From contig CAZABC010000006.1 of assembly GCA_964483405.1 (NCBI GenBank), positions 1 through 64,000 of the forward strand: a stretch of DNA of 64,000 nucleotides, written 5' to 3'. Source of the DNA: CAZABC01 sp964483405 (GTDB taxonomy: Bacteria; Chloroflexota; Limnocylindria; Limnocylindrales; CSP1-4). The notes under the pieces were generated by a model that searched no databases, was not told the origin of the DNA, and saw only the letters and a list, made by a program, of their open reading frames with translations. This document shows positions 40,314 to 48,741 of this stretch, piece after piece (the first letter of the stretch is position 1; every line of letters starts with the position of its first letter). Both the position numbers and the translations under genes were made by a program.

Positions 40314-41297
40314 CTAGGCCCGGGCGGCGTCGAGCGCGGCCCGGGCGGCGCCGAGCAGCTCCGCCGACGAGCCGCCGTCGGCGGGGAACGTGGCGACGCC
40401 GGTCGTCACCGACAGAGGCGTGGCGCCCTCCCGTTCGATCGCCGAGACGCCGTCGGCGATCCGCCGAGCGACCGTGACGCCGGCGGACCCCGGGGCGACG
40501 ACGACGAACTCGTCGGCGCCGGTCCGGGCGATCGTGTCGACGAGGCGGACCGACGCGCCCAGGACCTCGGCGACCCGTCGGAGTGCATCGTCGCCGGCGG
40601 CCCGGCCCTCGCGCTCGTTCAGCCCGCCGAACCCGTCGACGTCGAAGATCGCCACCGACACCTCGCCGCCCTGTCGGCCGGCCCGGGCGAGCTCGAGCTC
40701 GAGCACCCGGGCGAGCGTCCGGGCGTTCGCGAGACCGGTGAGCGGGTCGGTCTGTGAGAGCCGCTCGAACCACTCGGCGCGCTCGTGGACGAGCGAGGCG
40801 AGGCGAGCCCTATCGACGGCTGCAGCAAGCAGGTCGGCGACCCCGCCGAGCAGGGTCGCGGTGTTCGCGTCGATCTCGCGCCGACCATGCCAGCCGAACG
40901 ACACGACCCCGAGCGACTGGTCGATCCCGTCGCGGGTGACGACGAGTGGCAGGTCCACGCCGGTCATCGTCGCGCCATCGGGTCGCTGGCCGACCCGGCC
41001 GATGGACCGGGTCATCGTCGCCGCGGCACGAGCGATCGGGTGGCCCGGGTCGTCGGCGACCTCCGCGGCGAACCCGGGGAGCGCCTCGTCGGAGAAGCCG
41101 ACGGCACCGACGAGCTGGAGGTCGCCGGCTTCTGGATCCTGGACGAAGACCGCCCCGAGCTGGGCGCCGACGACGGCCGACGCGTCGCCGAGGATCGCGC
41201 CGATCGCCGCCTCGGCGGTCTCGGCCCGGGCGACGGCCGCGGCGCCGGCGACCATCACGCCGATCGGCCGCGGGTCATGGGTGGGATCGGTCGACAC
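40314..41297 (-). CDS. GAF-GGDEF-like protein with altered catalytic motif
   Basis: A 327-residue cytoplasmic protein. A GAF-like domain covers about 20-165; a diguanylate cyclase-like domain follows from TDPLTGLANARTL (183-195). The signature site reads GADEF (260-264) instead of GG[DE]EF, and the preceding motif is DVDGFGGLNEREGRAAGDDAL, in which the canonical Lys (DxFK), the Asp of ND and the His of GH are all changed. The metal-binding acidic residues remain. It may be inactive or a GTP/c-di-GMP sensor rather than a strong cyclase. The GTG start at 41297 has GGAGGG upstream. It is divergent from a c-di-AMP receptor gene. Confidence 0.78.
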   Translation of the reverse strand: MSTDPTHDPRPIGVMVAGAAAVARAETAEAAIGAILGDASAVVGAQLGAVFVQDPEAGDLQLVGAVGFSDEALPGFAAEVADDPGHPIARAAATMTRSIGRVGQRPDGATMTGVDLPLVVTRDGIDQSLGVVSFGWHGRREIDANTATLLGGVADLLAAAVDRARLASLVHERAEWFERLSQTDPLTGLANARTLARVLELELARAGRQGGEVSVAIFDVDGFGGLNEREGRAAGDDALRRVAEVLGASVRLVDTIARTGADEFVVVAPGSAGVTVARRIADGVSAIEREGATPLSVTTGVATFPADGGSSAELLGAARAALDAARA

Positions 41298-41368
41298 GGG
41301 GCCCTCCGAGCGTGGTCGATGCGGTGCGGTCGCGGACGGTCCGGTCCCGTCCGGTCCGGTCGGGGCGG

Positions 41369-41374
41369 ATGCTA
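41369..41374 (-). promoter_or_regulatory. -10 box TAGCAT of the GGDEF-like gene
   Basis: TAGCAT on the minus strand, about 71 bases upstream of the GTG at 41297, giving a leadered mRNA. Confidence 0.4.
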
Positions 41375-41454
41375 GGCCCGCGAGCCCCGGCCCGGAAGGG
41401 GTCGGCGTCCCGCCTGACGCGACGATGACCCGCCGAGGGGACTGGAGTGGCCGC

Positions 41455-41460
41455 CTATAC
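41455..41460 (+). promoter_or_regulatory. -10 box TATACT of the DarA-like gene
   Basis: TATACT ends seven bases before the GTG at 41468, with no ribosome-binding sequence between: the clearest leaderless arrangement in the window. Confidence 0.6.
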
Positions 41461-41467
41461 TCGCCGC

Positions 41468-41797
41468 GTGAAGCTCGTCGTCGCCATCGTCCACCACGAG
41501 GACGCCGGCCCGCTCGTCGACCTGCTGCTCGATCGCGAGTTCCGCGCGACGCGGCTGCACTCGTCGGGCGGCTTCCTCCGCCAGTCGAACGCGACGATCA
41601 TCGTCGGCGTCGAGGACGAGCAGGTCGACGAGGTCCTCTCGATCGTCCGCGAGACCTGCGTGTCGCGGACCCAGGTCGTCAACCCGATGCCGCCGATCAT
41701 GGAGCCGGGCGAGTTCTTCATGCCCTACCCGCTCGAGGTCGAGGTCGGCGGCGCGACGGTCTTCGTCGTCCCCGTCGAGCGCTTCGAGCGGATCTGA
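41468..41797 (+). CDS. c-di-AMP receptor of the DarA/PstA family
   Basis: A 109-residue PII-like protein: KLVVAIVHHEDAGPLVDLLLDREFRATRLHSSGGFLRQSNATIIVGVEDEQVDEVLSIVRETC. This is the DUF970 pattern of DarA/PstA, trimeric cytosolic proteins that bind c-di-AMP; the conserved TGGFLRxxNxT loop is present as SSGGFLRQSNAT. A PII-like fold with GVEDEQVDEVL supports the call. Its position implies that the organism uses c-di-AMP. The GTG at 41468 is preferred over an in-frame GTG seven codons earlier because the latter would lie upstream of the promoter box. Confidence 0.88.
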   Translation: MKLVVAIVHHEDAGPLVDLLLDREFRATRLHSSGGFLRQSNATIIVGVEDEQVDEVLSIVRETCVSRTQVVNPMPPIMEPGEFFMPYPLEVEVGGATVFVVPVERFERI

Positions 41798-41829
41798 CCG
41801 ACCGGCCCGGCGTCCGACCCCCGACCGCG

Positions 41830-42465
41830 ATGCCCGCCTGGCTGACCACGCTCGAGCCCGACGCACCCGACGTCGTCGCCTGCTGGCGAGCGCTCGACGA
41901 GGGTCGCCCGCTCGCCCTGCGGCGCGAGGTGCGGCGTCGAGCGGGGCAGGGGACCGCACCGGCGGTCGCGACCCAGCTGGCGGCCACGGCGGCCGCGCTT
42001 GCGGCGGTCGTCGAGCGGCTGCCGGACGAAGCCTTCACGCTGCCCGGCGGCGAGGGCGACTGGACCGTCGCCGAGGCCCTCGGCCACACCGCCGAGTCGC
42101 GGGCCGGGCTCACGATGGCCGCCTCGCTCGCCGCCCAGGGCCGCTGGCCGGCCGACGCCCCGACGGTCGTGCCTGGCCTGCCCGGGCCGGCCGACGCGAC
42201 CCGCGATCGACTCCTTGCCCGGCTGGCGACCTCGCAGCGGCTCGTCGAGCGCGCCGCACGGGCGGTCGCCGGCCACGAGACCGACCCCTGCCCGCTCGAT
42301 CACCCGCTCGTCGGCACGCTCCGCTGCGGCGAGTGGCTCCTCTTCGCCGGCGTCCACGACCTGATGCATCTCGAGCAGCTCGAGGCGATCGCGACAACGC
42401 TGGTCGGGCCGGCCGCCGATCGGCGTTCTCCCCCACCCCGTGAGCCCGATGCCCCTTCGACCTGA
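41830..42465 (+). CDS. DinB-like four-helix protein
   Basis: A 211-residue protein with the DinB/YfiT-like pattern: a helix with the first metal His (TVAEALGHTAESRAGL) and the C-terminal HDLMHLEQLEAIATTL carrying the remaining histidines. DinB-superfamily members are metal-binding, often thiol-transferring enzymes (bacillithiol or mycothiol) or of unknown function. The acceptor is unknown. The ATG at 41830 follows a 32-base gap after the DarA gene. The last codons overlap the next gene. Confidence 0.7.
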   Translation: MPAWLTTLEPDAPDVVACWRALDEGRPLALRREVRRRAGQGTAPAVATQLAATAAALAAVVERLPDEAFTLPGGEGDWTVAEALGHTAESRAGLTMAASLAAQGRWPADAPTVVPGLPGPADATRDRLLARLATSQRLVERAARAVAGHETDPCPLDHPLVGTLRCGEWLLFAGVHDLMHLEQLEAIATTLVGPAADRRSPPPREPDAPST

Positions 42466-42949
42466 TCTCGTGGCCGTCTGGGTCTGGCGGCTCCGCGACC
42501 CCGCCGACCCCGCCAGTCTCGAGATCCTCCTCCTCCGCCGTGGCCCCGGTCGCCAGCTGGCCGGCCTGTGGCAGTGCGTCACCGGCTCGATCGAGCCGGG
42601 CGAGCGGGTCGCGACGGCGGCCGCTCGGGAGCTGGCCGAGGAGACCGGCTTCGGGCCGACCGAGGTCGAGCGCTTCTACGACCTCGATCTCGTGAGCCTG
42701 TTCCACTGGCCGGGCGTCGACGCCGTGCTGGCCGAGGTCGTCTTCTCGGCCGAGGTCCGCCCCGGCGTCGAGCCGACGATCTCCGACGAGCACGACGGCG
42801 CACGCTGGGCCGTCCCGGCGGAGGCGATCCGGCTGGCGGTCTGGCCGGCCTACCGCGAGGCGATCGAGCGGGTGGTCGAGCTGCCGGTCGATCGGGCGAG
42901 ATCGCGCTGGCTCGAGACGACGCTCGACGGCGAGCGGATCGTCCCGTAG
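42449..42949 (+). CDS. Nudix hydrolase
   Basis: A 166-residue hydrolase that cleaves nucleoside diphosphates linked to another moiety. The Nudix box is complete: GSIEPGERVATAAARELAEETGF (G-x5-E-x7-R-E-L-x-E-E-x-G-F). VAVWVWRLRDPADPASLEILLLRRGPG precedes it. Substrate is unknown. The start is the ATG at 42449 or the GTG at 42440; both overlap the DinB-like gene. It ends 17 bases before the assembly gap. Confidence 0.85.
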   Translation: MPLRPDLVAVWVWRLRDPADPASLEILLLRRGPGRQLAGLWQCVTGSIEPGERVATAAARELAEETGFGPTEVERFYDLDLVSLFHWPGVDAVLAEVVFSAEVRPGVEPTISDEHDGARWAVPAEAIRLAVWPAYREAIERVVELPVDRARSRWLETTLDGERIVP

Positions 42950-42966
42950 GGCCGCGGGCGGCCTCG

Positions 42967-43066
42967 NNNNNNNNNNNNNNNNNNNNNNNNNNNNNNNNNN
43001 NNNNNNNNNNNNNNNNNNNNNNNNNNNNNNNNNNNNNNNNNNNNNNNNNNNNNNNNNNNNNNNNNN
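42967..43066. other. Assembly gap of 100 N
   Basis: A run of exactly 100 N, the usual placeholder for a gap of unknown length between contigs. The sequence on the right resumes inside the IMP dehydrogenase-like gene, so at least its start is missing. Confidence 0.98.
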
Positions 43067-44212
43067 CCACGGCGCCACTTCCGCTCGAAGGTCGACGGGC
43101 TCCGCCCGACGTACGGCTTCGACGACGTCTCGCTCGCCCCGGGCACGAGCACCGTCGAGCCGTCGGACGTCGAGCTCGGCCAGGTCTTCTGCGGCCTGCC
43201 GCTCGCGATCCCGGTCCTGGCCTCGGCGATGGACGCGGTCGTCGACGTCCGGCTCGCCGGCGAGCTCGCCCGGCTCGGCGGCGCCGCGGTCCTCAATCTC
43301 GAGGGTGTCCAGGGCCGCTACGACGATCCCGTGGCCGTCCTCGCGCGGATCGCGACCGCGCCCGACGACGAGGTCCAGGCCGCGCTGACCGAGGCCTATC
43401 AGGCGCCGATCCGCGAGGACCTCGTCGCCGAGCGACTGGCCGACCTCAAGGCCGCCGGCTCGCCGGTCGTCGTCGCCGCGACCCCATCCGCCGCCCGCCG
43501 CTGGGGCCCGTTCTGCGCCGAGCACGGCGCCGACGTCTTCCTCGTCCAGAGCCAGGTCAGCAGCGCCCGCCACCTCGCGACCGGCTACGACCCGCTCGAG
43601 CTCTCGGAGTTCACCCGGTACATGCCGATCCCGGTCGCCGTCGGCAACACGACGAACGCCGAGGCCGCCTACCAGCTCATGGAGCAGGGCGCGGCGGCCG
43701 TCTTCGTCGGCGTCGGCCCCGGTGCCGCCTGCACGACCCGCGAGGTCCTCGGCATCGGCGTCCCGCAGGTGACGGCGATCAGCGACGTCGCCGCGGCCCG
43801 GGATGCGTACCGCAGCGACACCGGACGCTACGTCCCGGTCGTCGCCGACGGCGGCATGCGGCGCGGCGGCGAGCTCGCCAAGGCCATCGCGGCCGGGGCC
43901 GACGTCGTCATGCTCGGCTCGCCGCTCGCCCGGGCCGAGGAGGCCCCCGGCCGCGGGACGAACTGGGGGATGGCGGCCCCGTCGCCGGTCCTGCCGCGGG
44001 GGACCCGGATCCGGGTCGGGACGACCGGCTCGCTCGAGCGCATCCTGTTCGGCCCGGCGCGCGTGACCGACGGATCGGAGAACCTCATCGGCGCCCTGCG
44101 CCAGTCGATGGCCGCCCTCGGGGCCCGCAGCATCGTCGAGATGCAGGCGGTCGAGATGGTCTATGCCCCGTCGGTCGCGACCGAGGGCAAGTCCTGGCAG
44201 CGAGGCCGATAG
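43067..44212 (+). CDS. GuaB3-type IMP dehydrogenase-related protein (5' end missing)
   Basis: A 381-residue fragment of an IMPDH/GMPR barrel protein, without CBS domains. The first residues PRRHFRSKVDGLRPTYGFDDVSLAPG match the region near the N-terminus of GuaB3 proteins, so only about 10-25 residues are lost in the gap. ASAMDAVVDVRLAGELARLGGAAVLNLEG, the catalytic loop FVGVGPGAACTTREVLGIG with Cys, ADGGMRRGGELAKAIAAGADVVMLG and the C-terminal GRNL-like region follow. The catalytic Cys is present, so oxidation of IMP is possible, though GuaB3 paralogues are of uncertain activity. GuaA lies 1.6 kb downstream. Confidence 0.85.
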   Translation, partial: PRRHFRSKVDGLRPTYGFDDVSLAPGTSTVEPSDVELGQVFCGLPLAIPVLASAMDAVVDVRLAGELARLGGAAVLNLEGVQGRYDDPVAVLARIATAPDDEVQAALTEAYQAPIREDLVAERLADLKAAGSPVVVAATPSAARRWGPFCAEHGADVFLVQSQVSSARHLATGYDPLELSEFTRYMPIPVAVGNTTNAEAAYQLMEQGAAAVFVGVGPGAACTTREVLGIGVPQVTAISDVAAARDAYRSDTGRYVPVVADGGMRRGGELAKAIAAGADVVMLGSPLARAEEAPGRGTNWGMAAPSPVLPRGTRIRVGTTGSLERILFGPARVTDGSENLIGALRQSMAALGARSIVEMQAVEMVYAPSVATEGKSWQRGR

Positions 44213-44288
44213 GGCCCGACCGCCGACCGGGCCGCCGACCGCGCTCCCGCCAGGCCTCGTCCGGCCGCGGCGCTCCGGCGGACCTCGG

Positions 44289-45158
44289 TCAGTAGACCTC
44301 GGGCACGAACGTCTGGTCCGTCATCGGCGGCCGGACGTAGCCCTTGTCCTCCTGGCGGACCGGCAGGACGATCGGCTCGGGCGTCAGGTCCTCGTACGGG
44401 ATCAGGCTCAGCAGGTGGTGGATGACGTTGAGCCGGGCCCGCTTCTTGTTGTCGGCGTTGACGACGTACCAGGGCGCCTGCTTGATGTCGGTGTAGGCGA
44501 ACATCTCGTCCTTCGCCCGGGAGTACTCGACCCACTTCGACCGTGACTCGAGATCCATCGGGCTGAGCTTCCAGCGCTTGGTCGGGTCCTCGAGCCGGCT
44601 CTGGAAGCGGCGCTCCTGCTCGGCGTCGCTGACGCTGAACCAGTACTTGACGAGGATGACCCCGGAGTGGACCAGCATCCGCTCGAACTCCGGGCAGTCG
44701 CGCAGGAAGGCCCGGTACTCCTCGTCGGTGCAGAAGCCCATCACCCGCTCGACGCCGGCCCGGTTGTACCAGCTCCGGTCGAACAGGACCATCTCACCGG
44801 CCGCCGGGAGATGGGCGACGTAGCGCTGGAAGTACCACTGGGTCTTCTCGCGCTCGGTCGGCGTGCCGAGGGCGACGACCCGGCAATAGCGCGGGTTGAG
44901 GGTGAGGCTGATCGTCTTGATCGCGCCGCCCTTGCCTGCGGCGTCCCGTCCCTCGAAGATGACGACGACCTTGAGGCCCTCGTGCTTGATCCACTCGAGG
45001 AGCTTCACGAGCTCGACCTGGAGGGTCGCGAGCTCGCGCAGGTAGACCTTGTTCGGGAGGGTCCGGACGGGCGACCCGATCTCCTCGACCGGCGGATCCG
45101 GCCACACGTCGGCCAGCTCGACGCTCTGCTCGGCCTGCTCGGCCTTCGTCTTCGCCAT
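44289..45158 (-). CDS. ppk2: Polyphosphate kinase 2, class I-like
   Basis: A 289-residue PPK2 that transfers phosphate between polyphosphate and nucleotides, mostly making ATP or GTP from diphosphates. Walker A is FEGRDAAGKGG at 69-78. FDRSWYNRAGVERVMGF at 126-142 is the Walker B/lid region. KYWFSVSDAEQERRFQSRLEDPTKRWKLSPMDLESR is the class I segment, and the C-terminal ADNKKRARLNVIHHLL completes it. Size and order match class I. The ATG at 45158 has GGAG upstream. It converges with the GuaB3 gene (76-base gap). Confidence 0.92.
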   Translation of the reverse strand: MAKTKAEQAEQSVELADVWPDPPVEEIGSPVRTLPNKVYLRELATLQVELVKLLEWIKHEGLKVVVIFEGRDAAGKGGAIKTISLTLNPRYCRVVALGTPTEREKTQWYFQRYVAHLPAAGEMVLFDRSWYNRAGVERVMGFCTDEEYRAFLRDCPEFERMLVHSGVILVKYWFSVSDAEQERRFQSRLEDPTKRWKLSPMDLESRSKWVEYSRAKDEMFAYTDIKQAPWYVVNADNKKRARLNVIHHLLSLIPYEDLTPEPIVLPVRQEDKGYVRPPMTDQTFVPEVY

Positions 45159-45261
45159 GGCGATCCTCAGGTCTCCCGGGATGCGGTCCCCCGGCGCCGC
45201 CCGAGTATGCACCGGGCCGGCGCCCCGAGGGGCGGCGCCGGGGCGGGCTCGCCCCATCCGC

Positions 45262-45318
45262 GTGCGCGGCGCGATCTTCCGTGCGCGGCGCGACCCTCCG
45301 TGCGCGGCGCGATCCTGC
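45262..45318. repeat. Three tandem copies of a 19-base unit
   Basis: 45262-45280, 45281-45299 and 45300-45318 all begin GTGCGCGGCGCGA and differ only near the end (TCTTCC, CCCTCC, TCCTGC). It lies about 500 bases upstream of guaA and about 100 upstream of ppk2 on the other strand. Confidence 0.85.
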
Positions 45319-45752
45319 CCGTATTCACGTGGCATGGGCGTGACCGGACATGTCGGCCGAGTCCGCGCCTCGCACGCTCTCCGGCGTGATGGTCGTCACC
45401 GCCCGAAACGGGCTCGCCGAACGACCCCGGCAGGCGTGATCAACCGCGCTCACACCAGGTGGGCACTCTGCCGAGAGCGGCCGCCGGCACGTCGTCGAGC
45501 GCTCACCATGGCGAACATCCGGCTGCCCGCGGCCACGTGCCGACGAGCGGTCACGCTCGGGCCGATCCGTCGGCTCCCGCGGATCTCACGGCCCCGACCG
45601 TCGACCGCGTCCGGCGCCCACGTGACGTGAACGTGGCAGGTCCGGCGCTGCCGACGACGGCGCCGGCCGCGCCGCCGACCCGGCACAGGATCGGTCGTCG
45701 CGGCCCGACGCGCTCGCTCCCTGGCCCAGCCCGAGGGCGGGGTCCGGCCCGG

Positions 45753-45758
45753 TATCCT
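45753..45758 (+). promoter_or_regulatory. -10 box TATCCT of guaA
   Basis: TATCCT lies 34 bases before the GTG at 45793; a GGGAG-CGAGG stretch just before the start serves as ribosome site. Confidence 0.5.
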
Positions 45759-45792
45759 TGGCAGCCAGCGCAGCCGGGAGACGGGAGCGAGG

Positions 45793-47667
45793 GTGACGGA
45801 AGCGACGGACCAGGGACTGGCGACGACGGACCAGGGACAGGCAGGGGACGAGTCTGCGAGTGGCACGCCGGCTTCGGCGGCGCCGGCCGATGGGCGATCG
45901 GCCGAGGTGACCCCGACCGGGACGGAGAGACCGGGCGGGCGCCCGGAGCGCGGCAAGACCGTCCACGGCGAGCCGGCCAACGCCGGCCATCGCGTCCTCG
46001 CCCCCGACGACGCCGAGGTCGAGGCCTACCTCGAGGTCGCCCTCGACGCCCCGGCCCCGGAGCGGACCCCGGCCGACCGCCCGCCGGTCGCCGCCAGCGC
46101 GCCCAGCCCGGGGACGGTCGCGGTCCTCGACTTCGGCAGCCAGCTCGCCCAGCTCATCGCCCGCCGGGTACGCGAGCTCGACGTCTACTCGGAGCTCCTC
46201 CCGCACGACACGCCGCTTGCCGAGCTCGAGCGCCGCGGGGTCCGGGCGATCATCCTCTCGGGCGGCCCGGACTCCGTCTATGACCCCGGCGCCCCCCGGC
46301 CGGATGCGTCGATCTGGAGCGGCCGGATCCCCGTCCTCGGCATCTGCTACGGCGCCCAGCTCATGGCGATCGAGCTCGGCGGCGACGTCCTGCCGGCCGC
46401 GAAGCGCGAGTACGGCCCGGCGACCGTGCGGCTGACCCGCGACGACGGGCTGTTCGACGGGCTCGACCGCGAGCAGCCGGTCTGGATGAGCCACGGCGAC
46501 TCGATCACCCGGCTGCCCGAGGGCTTCCACGCGACCGCCCAGACCGACTCGACGCCGTATGCCGGGCTCGCCGCCCCGGAGCGGCGCCTGTTCGGGATCC
46601 AGTTCCATCCCGAGGTCGTCCACACGCCGCGCGGCCGAGAGGTGCTCCGCAACTTCGTGACCGGGATCGCCGGCATCGAGCCGAGCTGGACCCCGGCGAA
46701 CTTCGTCGAGTCGACCGTCGCCGAGATCCGCGACCGGGTCGACCGGCACGCGGCCGAGACCGGCTCCGATGGCAAGGTCATCTGCGCCCTCTCGGGCGGC
46801 GTCGACAGCGCGGTCGCCGCCGCGCTCGTCCACCGGGCCGTCGGCGACCGGCTGACCTGCATCTACGTCGACCACGGGTTGATGCGGAAGCGTGAATCGG
46901 AGCTGCTCCGGGCGACGTTCGAGGCGAACCTCGGGATGCGGCTCGTCATGGTCGACGCGCGCGAGCGGTTCCTCGCCCGGCTGGCCGGTGTCATCGATCC
47001 CGAGCAGAAGCGGCGGATCATCGGCGACGAGTTCATCCGGGTCTTCGAGGAGGAGGCCGCCCGGCTCGGCCGGATCGACTTCCTCACCCAGGGCACGCTC
47101 TACCCCGACGTCATCGAATCCACCGCGCCCGAGACGAAGACCGCCCAGAAGATCAAGACCCACCACAACGTCGGCGGGCTGCCGGCCGACCTCCGGTTCC
47201 AGCTCATCGAGCCGCTCCGGTACCTGTTCAAGGACGAGGTCCGCCTCGTCGGGCTCGCGCTCGGGCTGCCCGAGGCGATGGTCCATCGCCAGCCCTTCCC
47301 CGGCCCCGGGCTCGCGATCCGGATCATCGGCGAGGTCACCGCCGAGCGGCTCGACACGCTCCGCGACGCCGACTGGATCGTCATCGACGAGATCAAGGCG
47401 GCGGGGCTCTACCGGAGCGTCTGGCAGTCGTTCGCGATCCTGACCCCGGTCCGGAGCGTCGGCGTCATGGGCGATGGGCGGACGTACGCCAACGTCGTCG
47501 CCATCCGGGCGGTGACCTCGGAGGACGGGATGACCGCCGACTGGGCGAAGCTGCCCTACGACGTCCTCGCCAAGATCAGCTCGCGGATCGTCAACGAGGT
47601 GCCCGGCGTCAACCGGGTCGTGTACGACATCAGCAGCAAGCCGCCGGCGACGATCGAGTGGGAGTGA
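45793..47667 (+). CDS. guaA: GMP synthase (glutamine-hydrolysing) with N-terminal extension
   Basis: A 624-residue GMP synthetase that aminates XMP using glutamine. The glutaminase domain begins at about 105 (VAVLDFGSQLAQLIARRVRE), with nucleophile Cys in GICYGAQLMA and His/Glu in QFHPEV. The ATP-pyrophosphatase domain has ALSGGVDSAVAAAL, and the C-terminus shows RQPFPGPGLAIRIIGEVT and ends PATIEWE. Bacterial GuaA is about 510-525 residues; the first 105 residues here are low-complexity and acidic, probably disordered. The GTG at 45793 has a ribosome site, so the extension may be real. It makes the last step of GMP synthesis after GuaB3-type oxidation. Confidence 0.93.
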   Translation: MTEATDQGLATTDQGQAGDESASGTPASAAPADGRSAEVTPTGTERPGGRPERGKTVHGEPANAGHRVLAPDDAEVEAYLEVALDAPAPERTPADRPPVAASAPSPGTVAVLDFGSQLAQLIARRVRELDVYSELLPHDTPLAELERRGVRAIILSGGPDSVYDPGAPRPDASIWSGRIPVLGICYGAQLMAIELGGDVLPAAKREYGPATVRLTRDDGLFDGLDREQPVWMSHGDSITRLPEGFHATAQTDSTPYAGLAAPERRLFGIQFHPEVVHTPRGREVLRNFVTGIAGIEPSWTPANFVESTVAEIRDRVDRHAAETGSDGKVICALSGGVDSAVAAALVHRAVGDRLTCIYVDHGLMRKRESELLRATFEANLGMRLVMVDARERFLARLAGVIDPEQKRRIIGDEFIRVFEEEAARLGRIDFLTQGTLYPDVIESTAPETKTAQKIKTHHNVGGLPADLRFQLIEPLRYLFKDEVRLVGLALGLPEAMVHRQPFPGPGLAIRIIGEVTAERLDTLRDADWIVIDEIKAAGLYRSVWQSFAILTPVRSVGVMGDGRTYANVVAIRAVTSEDGMTADWAKLPYDVLAKISSRIVNEVPGVNRVVYDISSKPPATIEWE

Positions 47668-47699
47668 GCAGCTCACAGGTGACACCCAGCCGCGGTCGC

Positions 47700-47705
47700 T
47701 AGGCT
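47700..47705 (+). promoter_or_regulatory. -10 box TAGGCT of the YceI-like gene
   Basis: TAGGCT lies about 75 bases before the ATG at 47781, which has GGAGG upstream. Confidence 0.45.
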
Positions 47706-47780
47706 CATCACCTTCTACCGGCCCGTCTCCGAGATCCGCCGCCGCCCGGCGGCCGTATCCCGCCCGGAGGTATCGACAGC

Positions 47781-48605
47781 ATGACCACGAGCACTCCCGC
47801 CCGCCGCCGCTGGCCCTGGGTCGCCCTGGCCGCTGTCGCCGCGGCCGTCGTCGCCGGCGCCGCGATCTGGTTCCTGTTCCTCGCCGGTGACGCGCCGCCG
47901 CCCGTCGACCTCGACGATGCTGCCGGCGGCGCCGCCTCGCCGGCCGCCTCGATCGTCGCCTCGCCGGCCGCCTCGAGCGACGCCGGGGCGTCGGCCTCGC
48001 CGGATGCCACCCCGGCCGCGTCGCCCGATGCGTCGTCGGCTCCGGCTGACGGGCTCGACGGGACCTGGGTGGTCGACACCGAGACCGGCTCGTTCGAGGA
48101 CTTCAGCAGCACCTGGGCCGGCTTCCGCGTCGACGAGATCCTCGGCCAGGGGATCGGCTCGACGACAGCCGTCGGCCGGACGCCGGGCGTGACGGGCTCG
48201 CTGGACTTCGCCGGCTCGACCCTCACCGCTGCGGCCATCGAGGTCGACCTGACCCGGATCGTCAGCGACCGGACCCGTCGCGACGACGCGATCCAGCGCT
48301 CGCTCGAGACGGACACGTTCCCGACGGCGACCTTCGTCCTGGCCGAGCCGCTCGACCTCGGGACGGTGCCGGCCGAGGGCCAGACGTTCACCGCCACCGC
48401 CAGGGGCGACCTGACGATCCACGGCGTGACCCGGTCGGTCGAGTTCCCGCTCGAGGGACGGCTCGTCGGCGAGACGGTCGTCGTGGTCGGGTCGATCCCC
48501 GTCGTCTTCAGCGACTTCGGCGTGTCGATGCCGAGCGCGCCGATCGTCGTGTCCGTCGAGGACGACGGGATCCTCGAGGTCCAGCTCTTCCTCGTCCGCG
48601 GCTAG
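47781..48605 (+). CDS. Membrane-anchored YceI-domain protein
   Basis: A 274-residue protein with one N-terminal helix (WVALAAVAAAVVAGAAIWFLFLAG, about 13-36), a Ser/Ala/Pro-rich linker (about 37-90) and a YceI domain (about 93-274): GTWVVDTETGSFEDF, GTTAVGRTPGVTGSLDF and GDLTIHGVTRSVEFPLEGRLVG. YceI proteins are lipocalin-like beta barrels that bind polyisoprenoids; several are linked to stress. The helix is not followed by a cleavage motif, so the protein is probably a membrane-tethered one on the outer face. Confidence 0.85.
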   Translation: MTTSTPARRRWPWVALAAVAAAVVAGAAIWFLFLAGDAPPPVDLDDAAGGAASPAASIVASPAASSDAGASASPDATPAASPDASSAPADGLDGTWVVDTETGSFEDFSSTWAGFRVDEILGQGIGSTTAVGRTPGVTGSLDFAGSTLTAAAIEVDLTRIVSDRTRRDDAIQRSLETDTFPTATFVLAEPLDLGTVPAEGQTFTATARGDLTIHGVTRSVEFPLEGRLVGETVVVVGSIPVVFSDFGVSMPSAPIVVSVEDDGILEVQLFLVRG

Positions 48606-48728
48606 GGACCGGCGGTGCGGCCGGGGACGCCGAGGGACGGTCCCGGTGCGCCGCGGCGGAGGGCGGGCCGCGGACCGTCGTCGCCCGACCCCTGACGAAC
48701 GGGCTATCCCGCGGCCGGGTCGAGCCGC

Positions 48729-48734
48729 TACAGT
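48729..48734 (+). promoter_or_regulatory. -10 box TACAGT of the zinc-ribbon gene
   Basis: TACAGT ends seven bases before the ATG at 48742. Confidence 0.5.
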
Positions 48735-48741
48735 AGCCGCC

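Larger units (their letters stand above)
45159..45792. other. 634-base stretch without a recognisable gene
   Basis: A divergent spacer between ppk2 and guaA. Frames crossing it show no family features. It has the 19-base tandem repeat, scattered CACGTG-like sequence around 45620, and the guaA -10 box at its right end. I looked for a purine riboswitch and found none. Confidence 0.6.

Noticed and set aside
39946..40773. A minus-strand frame of 275 codons overlapping the GGDEF-like gene and the spacer
   Set aside because: Arg/Gly-rich translation without motifs, in the same region as a real gene on another frame.
45159..45792. Possible purine riboswitch upstream of guaA
   Set aside because: I could not find the conserved core or the three-way junction pattern, and the region is largely repeat and low-complexity.
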